From Loripinus fragilis (taxonomy: Eukaryota > Mollusca > Bivalvia > Lucinida > Lucinidae), in NCBI GenBank assembly GCA_964019695.1, contig OZ026524.1, positions 27,320,164 to 27,384,163 on the forward strand: DNA of 64,000 bases, written 5' to 3'. Positions within the stretch are counted from its first letter, which is position 1, and every line of letters starts with the position of its first letter. The notes under the pieces were generated by a model. It was not told the DNA's origin and made no database searches. It was given only the letters and a program-made list of their open reading frames with translations. The translations under genes were made by a program, and so were the position numbers. Below are positions 46,001 through 58,000 of the stretch, one piece after another.

Positions 46001-49000
46001 CTGAGCCATTTGATAAGGCACCTGTTCTAGGTGTACCTGCCCTTTTTATTACATGTGCACTAATCATGACAAATGGTGTAGCTAATGTATTCACTGATGC
46101 AAATAGGAGTCTGTTCTTGTGGGTGGATTAATAAGAAAATAATTTGTAATTGAGGGTTAATAATGATGTATAAGGCGGGAAGAAAATTGTTGGTCTGGAA
46201 GTTAAAAACTGTGTACCTTACCTAAAAACTTTGACAAATGATCTTGTGGTCTGTATCATGTAAGATGAGAACTTGTAGGAAACACAATGAAGAATGTTTC
46301 ATTGGCAAAGACTCCATTGTACTTGTATTATGTCTGTGATTGTTCTTGTGTAACTGTATACATGTGACTGGTGACAGTCCTGTGACTGGACTTTATACCA
46401 ATAAAATTGATTTGATTTTGATTTGATTTGGCAAAGATTCATAACTCTGGCATTCTTAGAATGTTGATTATCTGGCCTTGAATCATCAGAGGTATGTGTA
46501 GTTGTTGTTCTGTTGTTCACCACCCAGGGGATTATCCCATAACCGGCAAAAAATACTGCAACAGTTTGGTTTAGGGATATCATGTCATACAGCCTTCATA
46601 AAGCTTAGAATTAAAATGGATGGATATTCTAGCCTACATCCTAGAACCAGACCAGGCATGTCACTAAGCTGCTTGGAACCTCAAAACTTGAAGAAGTGAA
46701 TATGTTGAAAGGTTATTTAAATTGTGTAAAGGCCCTTTGTGTATGACTAGAATTACATAATTATGTGCCATGTCATGTGAAAACCTGCTTATGCCATATG
46801 GGAACAACAAATGGGGAGATCAGCATGCAAATATGTGAAGTTATCACTGGACTTGTTGTTTGCTGTCATGAAAATGGCTTTTCTTGTTACATCCATATTT
46901 TAAAGAAGAATTTATCTAGTCTCTGTAGCTGGGCAATCTGGTTTTGGGCGCTACTTCATTCCAGACTCTCTAACCCAGCTTTTCCCGTGATATGGCGCAT
47001 GATATGCAGCTGCCTCCTTCATTCAAAAGCCATAAACTTGATGAAGTTAAGTAAGATTGATAGTGATAATTTAACAAAAAAAAAAAAGATTTGACAGATA
47101 GGAGGAGAAATTTTCAGAGCAAGTAAACCTTCAGCTTGCCTGATAGAAATATCAACAGACTACTTGCTATATGTTGCAATGTTACTGTTAATTCAGTTTG
47201 GGTTTCAGGCCCCCACCTCTTCACCATCTGTTGCTGCATGGCTTGTCATGCTAGCATTGTTAGCTTTCATTGCAACTCAAACAACAATAAAATATCTCAC
47301 CAAATGAAACTCATCTCAGGTGCTCTGTGTAAATGTCACTCTTGTGGGTCAAATCTACTCCTTTTTCAATGTATCACCTGTGAGCAGAATCATACTTAGT
47401 TTTCAATGTCTCCTTCCATCGAACACAGTTTTTTGTGCCTCTCCTGGGAGTCGAACCAAACTCCTTTTTTCAATGTCTCTTCTGTGAGTCAAATCAAACT
47501 CCCTTTTTAACCAATGTATTCGGAAAACCCCTAAACGAGTACTTTTGTGAAGACCCAGATATGAAATGCAGCATAATGCTGTCATCAGGGTCTACACTCT
47601 TTCTTAGAGTAAAAAAGATCTTCAGACAAAAAAAAATACAATATTGTTTGAAAAATTATAACATGACACCCCTAGGTATGTACATTAGACTATCCCAAGT
47701 ATATTGTATCAACCAGAAGGAAGGATCCATTAGTATACAAAGGGCTAATGTCTTACCTCTGTTGGTCAGATCATACTTGGACCACAATGCCTCACCCCTA
47801 CGTCTACAATACCCAACCATTATAGTTTAGATCAAATAAAGTCCACAAAAGCTTAGCTCTGTGGTGTAGATCATATTCAGTCTCTGGATCATATCCAAAC
47901 CAGCCCACAATATCTCACCCTATGTGGCAGACACCTTACTTAGGCACCTCAAGTTCAGTCCACATGGGCAAGATCATACTTCATCAATGTCTCACACTAT
48001 TGGGGACAGATCATAGTCTACTATATGGGCCTCATCGCAAGAAAACATGTCTTCGGGTTTACGACAAAGTGATATTCAAACCAGCCTGCTCAGCTACAGA
48101 GACTATCTAGAAAACTGAAATTTTGTTCGTAGCAAGTCTAGATATTATACTTTCCAATAAGCCAATAACAAAGGCGCTGATCAGTCTGTGCTGAAGCGCA
48201 GGCTGGTCTGCACCAAATTTTGGGCTTCATGGCAAGAAAAGCAGTCTTAAGGGTCTCCCACCAAGTAAGACTCAAAGCAGTCTGCTCGGCTACCGGTGCA
48301 CTGACAAGCTAGAATGTTGAAACTCTGCAGGGGGTATCATTACCAACTAAAACTGGGGGGTTCTGAACTCCCTCACATACAAGTATATCCTTAACATTAC
48401 AAACCCCATTTTTTAATTACACAATATGATGTCACCTGCCATGAAAAAAGACAAAACACTGCATTCTGTTGCTTATTCACTACCTTCTTCACCAGAAACC
48501 TTTGACAAAGTATAAAATTAAAATTGATTTTAATGTTAGTGTGACTTAAACCAAATCACCCATATAGTAATGGGCTAGCTAAAAGCAAAAATTAAAAACT
48601 ATTCTGTAAGTAGCACAAGTGGGAACTACAGGGAAATCTAAAGAGTAATTAGCTTCTTATCAATAAATAAAATATCAACTATGTCTGAGTGCAAGGAATT
48701 GCTAAGAAACAATAAATGCATGGGAATTTTGTTTTCTATTATTTATCCCTGTATATGTTCTAAACAAAGGAACATATATCTTATAGAAATGATTACCAAA
48801 AATACATCTTTATGCAGTATAGTATTGGCATTATTACTAGCATAATAGGAAATGAAAGGTTTATTTATTATCTAGCTGCATTTCTGCAGGTGTGACAAGC
48901 AAGGACTTTTTTCTGGCTTTAGTGCTCTCACTGGATTGATGGTCAGTGCTCTCACTGGATTGATGGTCAGTTAAGTCCCCTACCCTAAAATGGGATCATC

Positions 49001-52000
49001 AAAATATTTTATGAGCTCCTTACTTTTCCATTATGAATTCTGTTTCTTAAACTCTTCTTTCTAAAAAGTATCAGTGAAAAAGCGTAAATTTTCGCAAATT
49101 TCCCCAGGTAGAGTCTACAAATGGAAGAAGAAATATCAAAACTTGTGGCATGCTGACTTTCCTTTTTTAATTTTCTTGTGTATTACCCAGACCTCCAGAT
49201 AAGATTGTGTAAAAGAAAATAATTTTTCTTACTTCTCAACCAAAACATATGTTGTGGGTACTCAAAGAACCGTATATTCTTTTGAGCTCACAAAACAGAT
49301 GATTAAACTAAAGTGTAAGAAAATATTTACAATTTTAAGCCCAAAAAGTTTGCTTATTTGGACCTTTGTTACCCAATAAAGTTCATTAAAAGTTAATATA
49401 TCAATTTATGATTGAGAAACATCTTGTAAAAAATGACTTTTTAACATAAACAAAAACTTCTCATAAAAAGGTGTTAAGATGTAACGTTGTAGAATTCTTT
49501 TAATACCTGTCTATTGTCATCAAAGTAATTTACGCTATATGCATTGTTAGGGACCATGCTGGTTGGAGCCATCACCGTGGCTGTCGCAGCTTCTGTAGGA
49601 GGAGCGACAACCATTGGCACTACATCGTTACCATGACGATCAAGTGGGAGGGGCCATTAGTGCGAGTGGATCAAGCAATTAAGTACGATACCACATGCAG
49701 GTGAGGTGAAGCAAAGCACATGGACAGTGGAGTAGCATGAAATAAAGATATGAAATAATATGTTAGCTAACAGAAAGCATTTCCACACATTCTTACAGTC
49801 CCTTAGGTGAAAGTTCAAAATTTTCAAAATCCCGAACTTTCAAAACTCAGATCTTAAAACTTGCAATATTCACACTGAATACTCACAACTTGAAGCTTAA
49901 ATGGTCAAATGGCTTAAGAATGACTAAATCTTTAAATATTCTGCTGAATTCAGCATATTGAGGCTGACTTTCTATGGAAAGTCAGCCTCAAAATCCTGAA
50001 TTTAGGAATTATCCTGAAAACTTTCATGCATGCAGTCCTCAGAGCAAATATGATTTTTGTGCAAAGAATTCCTACCTTTTAATGATTAACCTCATTTTTA
50101 GTCAATTTACTCTTAAAGGTAGGAGTTGCCTTCCATATGGGAGAACAAGTTGCTTCCTTTAATAGAAAGTCCAAAGTGAGAAAGTCTCTGGTAGATGAAT
50201 GCCATTTGCAGATAAAAAAATATACTAATTTTACTGTGTTTCTTGTCTTTTCAATGATACAATTATTAAGGATAACCATTAAAATTGACATGCACAAGGC
50301 AACTCTAATGATAGCCAAAACATTAAATTGATCGGGAGGAAAGACAAGAAAGCACACTTTATTATTTCAAAATCCCCAAAATAAATATCTGTGCTCCTGA
50401 GGAAATTATGCAAAACTCTTTGATTATGTTTTGATGGCACAAGAAATAGGAAAAAACTTCCAAATTTTCCAACAGCAAATCTGTGGATCTCATTAACAAT
50501 CTTGCAAAGCAGTTGCACAATTTTCGGTTTCAAAAAACTGCAAGTAATAATGGAAAGTATGCCATCACTTTCCGCTATCTGCACACAGATGCAGTTATTG
50601 TGCAGTTGCACCCTTTATAGATACAGCAAGCATGTCACCTGAGACTGGAGAAGTACAAAAACTATTTTCGATAATTTTCATCAAAACATCTTGCTGAATC
50701 GTTTCTAACAGGAACACAAGGGAATTGCCTCAATGTGGCAATTCCCTTGTTTTCCAGTTAGAAATGGTTTAAAAACTAACAAAAAAATCTGAAATTATCA
50801 TACCTAAGTTATTTGTCGATTACTAAGATATGCAGGAATGTTTTTGAATGTGTGGAAATTGATTCTGTCTACAGTTACTGAAGCATAAACACACAATGTT
50901 AATTTGCAAATTAAAATTACAGTGAAACAACAGAAAATGTTAATCAACCAAAATATTGTGTAGTACATGTCAAGGCCATAGGAAAGCCTGCTATTATGAT
51001 CAAAATAAGTTGATTATCAATGAAGCTGTATTGCTTTCCTTTGACCATTAAGAATCATGTTTGCAAAACTTTGTTTCTATTTTATGTGATTAATTTAATT
51101 TGGGAGATCAGCATTTTCAGACTTATTCAAAGTCATTTTGTTTTTCTAGATGTTCAACATTATTAAGGGCATGAAACAGAGACTGTATTTGGCTTTTATA
51201 GTTTTTAACTGCTAACAGTGCAAGGAAAAGAGTGATGCACTGGTGGCGATAAGATAATAAGCTGTCTTGTAAGCTACAGAGATAAGCTAGGCTCTTGAAA
51301 TTTTAGATGTTGCTAGTATATCTATGCAGTGAAAAACAATGGTGCTGATCAGACTGTAGATGTGCAGTCTGATCAGCATGTTGATTTTTGAGATACAACC
51401 AAATCTGAACTTATAATTCATAAGTAGGCTCAAATACTCCAATTATGCCCTCTGCTAATAAAATCCCCGAGAACCAATAGTCAAACTTTGGTGGATTTTT
51501 CCCTCATAATTATTCTCAATCTTCTCCCTGAGATCTCCACTGAAATGTCACATTAGGATAATTCTAGTTTATGCAAACATGATTCTGATGGATATAATAT
51601 GACACCAATACTACATGTGGGAACTATCAGACAATTATTATCTTTTTTCTACTGCAAGCAGAAAAATAGTCTAATGCATATTGATTTGTGCATTTCTCTT
51701 GAGATTTCTCTTTTTATTTTTTATTCCTAACCCCTCTCCACCCCTCAAACAATAAAAAATAAAGCTGTGTTTTCAAGGAAAATCAGATGGCTCTACTAGC
51801 ATCCAAATCAAGTGAACGAAGTTCTTCCAGCAATTCAGGGTATACTGTGCTCCCAAACAGAGAGGGCTATTTCCATCCCATTTCAAATGTTAAATAAACA
51901 TTATGTAAGCAAATGTTGAAGACTCTGATCAGGCAATCTGATCTGTGACTGTACTTTCTTCTTATGTCCTATAAGAAGGACATTTTTAGATGAGAGAAAT

Positions 52001-55000
52001 TAATTGTCTAGATAGCTCCCAAAACACAGTAAAATTAAACAAAGCAGCAAATTAGTACAACATGAACCCAATCAAACAGCAGGCATCACCTACAGTTAAT
52101 GTTCTAAAATTTTGAACCCTTTTCTCTTTCTGTTCCTAAATAAAATGTTAGTTTTCAGAGCTGGAATTCACAAATAAAACTCGTCAGAGTATATAGCAAA
52201 CTGGGAAGACCCTGATAAGACTGCTTCTTCAGAAGCAGTCTGATCAGGGTCTGCACTGTTTGTATAGGTCTTCCTGAGGGGCACACTGGTGTTTGCAATT
52301 TTAACATTTACCATATCTTTTTCCTATTACACAGAAGGAGATTCAATGGAAGAAAATGTAAAGTCACTTCATTTTTTTTGTAAAATGTTGGAAATGTTTT
52401 GAAATCCCAGTAGATGATGCTGTTGTCTGGTGTGAAAGCTAAAAAGAAACTCATGAATATTTAGATTAGTTAATAAGCAACTCATGAATATTCAGACCAG
52501 TTGAAGAGCAAATCATGAGTATTCAGATAAGTTAATCAGCAAACATAATAACCAATGAAAATGAACCGATTATAAGAATACAAGAAGTGAATTTCATAAA
52601 GATAAAATGACCTTGCACTGCATCATGAGAAAAACACGATTTTTTGGTTTGTGATCACATAAGACTAAAACCAGCCTGCTCAGCTACAGAGACTCGTTAT
52701 TGTCTTGAAAATGTAAACAAGGTTAGAATCACTAGTGTCTTAAACAAAGGTGTTATGAAGGTTTTAAGTGTAAAGTACAGTCCCCTGATAACACACATAG
52801 TTATAATACAGGTTTGGAAATATCGCGGTCAGTTTGTGGCCCCAAAAAAATTTTAACAAAGGAAATATAGGAAAACCACCATGAAATGGTTATTTTCCCA
52901 AAATTCCTCTGTAAAATCTTCCTTAATGACATGATTTACTTATAACACATAGCGTTACAAAAGGACCACACTGTACTCATCAATACAGTGAAAGGTATAT
53001 TTTGCCAGTCAAAATTCTATAAATTATATATTTCTGTCACTGAAGGTTGTTTTTATCTAAGCAAACAGTGCCGACCCTGATGAAATACTGCCTTGTGGGA
53101 CATTTCATCTGGGTCTTCGCTGCTAAAGTACCTGTTTACAGGTATCCAGAATGAAAATGGTTTTAACCTGCCCTTTAATGGTCACTTTTAAGACACTCCT
53201 TACAGAAAGGGTTTTTTTTTTCTTCGCAAAGTACAGGATCCCCCAATGGAAAGCACTGAATATGCTAATCTATCACTGTCTGCGGTCACACAATATTTAT
53301 CATTGTCCTATGTCACAGCTTATCAAGGTTCATTTGTGAGAAAACTCTGCCAAGTTTTTTGTCAGCTCGCCGTCTAGACATCTAAACATCTTACACAATT
53401 TCAGTACATTCAAAAAACTGCATAAAATCTGAATAAGCAAAATTAATTTGTTACAGGAGTTAATATGACGGACAGGAAAAGAATATGAGGATGTCTAGTA
53501 GGTCGTTTTTTTTCTCCAAGGAAAGGCACGCAAAATGTCTTGTTAACTCATAATTTCAGAATCTTTTTTGACCATTTACTCCATAATAAGATTCCATAAA
53601 TATTATGAAAAATGCTCCATTTCCCATAATATTTTCAAAAGTATTCAAAACTTTACTAATTTTTTTCTTGATTTTTGTCAACGTTATCTCAAAAATAGAA
53701 AGTGATGTCATGATCCAAAAATAGCCTATGGAGTAAAGGGTGAATACTGTCAAAGCAGACCATTAAAGAGCAGGTTTGTGAGTTTGAATACTTTGAAAGA
53801 CTGGAATAAATGTTAATAGCTACTGAGAAGTCCCTGCAACATGTTAGTTGTTGTAAAGAAAGTAGCACACCAGAAAATAATCCCTTTATACATCCAGGTT
53901 AAAAAAGTAGCCTTATAAAGGGATTTCACTACAACTCAAAACTGTTAAAAGATACTGTAGTGTATTGAAAAAGCTAAATATGGTAACCCATTTTATCGAA
54001 CATACTGTTCAGAGCCTTTTAGCGACCATCGAACAAATTGTATGAATTTATTTAGAGAATCTTTTATCTAACAAAATTTTCTATGGACTCATACCAAAAT
54101 GTTTGATGCTTTTAAAGAGGATACTATAAACCGAGGTCCAGTTCATATATTCAGAACATAGGAAGTATATACTCTTTAAGAGCATTCCTTTGATTGATGG
54201 CTTGATAAGGCCAGAACTTTTTTATTAGTTGATTTACAGGATTTTTATCGGACTTAGGGTCGGGGGGGGGGGGGGGGGACAAAAAAGCTCTGAAAATGAC
54301 CAGTTGAATTCAGAGCTTTTTTTGTCATTTCAGAGCTTTTTTTTTTTTTTTTTTATATCTCCAGAACAAAAATATTTCATTTCCCTAAAAATCTGGAAAT
54401 GACAATCACTTTTAACAGTGTCACTCAAAAATACACAGACAGAACCTCAAAAATATTTTTTTTCAACTAAACAAATAATATTTAGAGTCAGTGGATAAAA
54501 TAAAATAAAAAAATTAGAATTTTTTTTTCTACTTTCCAGAAAATTACTGTAGGAGGGTTTGTAAATAAACTAAAAAATTCTGGCCTGAGAATTAAAGGTT
54601 AACAAACCAAGAGTGCTCTGAACAAAATTTTCTGCAGCAAAAACATAGAGGACAACATTTATTTCATAGCCCTAGTAGAGGGGTTCAGATTTTCGAATTC
54701 ATAGGCCCAGATAAGCAAATTTATAGTGAGCAAAATTGTAATTATTTTCTTATCCACTTGTGTAAATGCTTGGATGCTCAAAAGAAATTCTCGTTGAGGT
54801 GGTTCTTTTGAGCACCCACAACATATGGTTTGATTTAGAAATACGAAAAATATATCTTAATTTTGCACACTTATCTGGAGGCCTGTAGACTATTTATTTA
54901 TCCACAAAAACATATGTTGTGGGTACCAACTGGGAGCATATATCACTGAGACGCTTCCAATGAGCATAACAAAAAATGTTTTTGTGCGTAAATAAGGATA

Positions 55001-58000
55001 ATACAGCTACTTTTGTTTAAAAATATCTTATTAGGGCTATACAATAATTAATATAATACCCAAACAAGCACATGATAAATGATGATGTATTAATCAGACA
55101 TTGCTCCAGAGAATAAGAATATCTAGACAGATGATTTTGTCTACGTTCTCATAAAAAATTAAGTGATCCATGAAATAAAAGACAATTACTTAAAAGACAA
55201 AGTCTAGTACACATACATTAGATCAAAACGTCCCATTAAAATGGTATTGTATTTACAATATTTTGATGTGTGTTTACCATACAGTAAAGTCTGAACTAAA
55301 GTTTACACAGAACCATACAGGTAATAAGACAATTTGAAGTCTAATACACATACAAGGTCACAACAACATCACATCAAAATGGATTTGCATTTACAATGTT
55401 TTGATGTGTGTTTACCAAAGAAAAATACAGTAAAGTCTGAACTAAAGTTTACCATACAGGAAATAAAAGACAGAAGTTTAGTACACATACAAGGTCACAA
55501 CAACATCCCATCAAAATGGTATTGCATTTAGAATGGTTTGATGTTTGTTTGTTTGTTTTGATGCTTTACATCCCAAGTCAACAGCTATGGTCATTGCGGG
55601 AAGGTCAGTTCACCTAACCACACTTTTTCCTGGGCAAGCTTGAACAAGCAGTTAACCAGTACTTTGTGCACATACTTTTGCTTGTAACTGACAACAACCC
55701 TTCTTGAATGATTCAGCGGAAGGGAGGAGAATGACCGTAGCAATTATTTCATGATCTATCTCCACGAAAGTATGGGACCGGGCCGGGATAGAACTCGCGA
55801 CCCCTGGATCTGCAGTCAGACTCGCATCTGTTGCCAGACACGTTACCGACTGCGCTACGCGGCCCGGTATGGTTTGATGTGTGTTTACCATATATAACAC
55901 ATAAGTGCACCTGCTGAGCACTGGTGGTGCACAACACTGCTATTGAACACAGGCCATTAGCTAAAAGTGTGTTCTTTTAAGCACCCAAAACATTATGTTA
56001 AAACTGATGGGTAAGATAATTTTTCCAATTTCACGCTCAAAAATTGTGCTTATTAATAGTAAAATGTGCACCTCTTTAGTTCTGACTCCACTGATTGCAT
56101 TGATATTATAGGCCTAGAAAACTAAAACCTGGAGGCTGACATTGATGATGATGACTATGTTGATGCAGATGAAAGTAGTGTCATGATGTCATTGAAGTAA
56201 CTGTTTGTCATTGAAGTCTTAATGTAGTAACTAACCAAAATACAAGTGAATATGACCAGGACATGTACAGATCATATAACATACCATTGGCACCATGCAC
56301 ATCTCCAAAGGTTAAAGTTCAAAATTTCCTTATCCTGAACTTTGAAATTTCAAATCATAAAACTTTCAATTAGCTTACAGAAAATATTAACAATGAAACA
56401 GGTCTTTAGATAAACTGAAAATAGATTGGATAATCTATTAGTATCTGCCTAATTCAGTATTTTGAGGCTGACTTTCTATGGAAAGTGCAAGATTTTGATT
56501 ACCATTATTAGTGAGTATTGCATATGCTTTGATTAGCTGTGCACACCCTCACCAGTATAAAAACTTCTTCCCTGTCAGAAAGTATATATTGGCCAGTGCA
56601 GGAGATGTTGGTACCCATCACATCGGCGAGCAGAGACAGTTCGTCAGTCTTCCCTACTCGCATACACGAAGTATGGATGAAGATGAAACAGGCCTTTAGT
56701 TAAGAGTGTGTACCAAAAAAAAATATTTTTCTTATTTCTCCATCAAAACATTATGTTGTGGGTACTCAATAGAACTGTCTCAATGACACGGTTCTTTTGA
56801 GCACCCAAAACATATGCTAAAACTGATGAGTAAGAAAATATTTAAAAATTTATGCTCAAAATTTTTACGACCAAAACCCTAGATTTGCTGGATAAGTCAG
56901 TGAGGGTGTTATTAGAGGCATTTGTGGATATATGATAAGTACCAAAATCTCATGTGCTGGCTCATATATGCCTGACCGTAGAATATAACATTGGCTCAGG
57001 AGGAGGATTTGGTGACATTTAATGTATTCCAATGATATGGAACTGTTTGTTGTAAGTGATTAATCTGCAATGAACAGTCCCATTATTTTTCAATTCAAAA
57101 TCAAATATATTTTTTGGTTCATAGTTGTTGACTTGAGAATTAAGAAATACTGAAAATAAGATTTCACTTAAAGTCCTTCCACCTCCTTCAGCCTGAAGTC
57201 AATGTTGTCACACGCAATAAGCTCCAGTGTAAACTAAATAGAATCACCAAAAATAATTAAAACTAATAGCTATACCCTAAATATACAGACTAATAGGCCT
57301 TAACAAAAGGCATAGGTTAAGATAAACAAAAAATCAGCCTAAAATTGTAAATAATTTCTTTCCCATCAATTTTAACATATGTTTTGGGTGCTCAAAAGAA
57401 CCGTCTCAATGAGACGGTTCTTTTGAGTACCCACAACATATGTTTTGGTTGAGAAATAAGAAAATTAAATTTTCATTACGCACTCTTAACTTAAGTCCTG
57501 AAAAGTTGTCAACACATATCAGGCAGCTCTTGAAGTAGCAATCTGATAAGCATCAGACCATTCCAACTCTATATGGGCCTCGTTGCAAGAAAACCTATCT
57601 TCAGGGTTTCCGGCAACCAGTCTCCTCAGCTACAGAGACAAGCTAGAAAATTGAAATTTCACCTGTGGCAAGATTACATATCATACTTTCCAAAAAGCGA
57701 ATAACAAAGGAGCTGATCAGACTGCACGGATGCGCAGGCTGGTCTGCGCTTGTGTTGTTGGTAAACCCCCGAAGACAGGTTTTCTCGCGTCATGGCTCAT
57801 ATTTTATATGCCTAATCAGGTTGTAAAATATACATATTGGAGCATTAGGATATATTTGGTGAGATGTGGTATATAAGGTAAAACTGTAGAGAAACTTTTA
57901 CTCACACGTCACCGGTACATATTGTGGCTGCTGCAACTGCATGGCAATGGCCTGCTGGTAGGACAGCACATTGGCGTTAGGCTGGTACACCGGTAATCCT

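Noticed and set aside
38629..46030. CRISPR-like array
   Set aside because: Units are directly adjacent without unique spacers, and the context is an animal intron.
55652..55937. Overlapping frames with GRVAQSVTCLATDASLTADP, which match many database 'proteins'
   Set aside because: This is translation of the tRNA-like head of SINE B, a common source of spurious protein annotations.
56132..56203. Acidic frame IDDDDYVDADESS
   Set aside because: Driven by a GATGATGATGA simple repeat, with an in-frame stop just upstream and no acceptor that avoids it.
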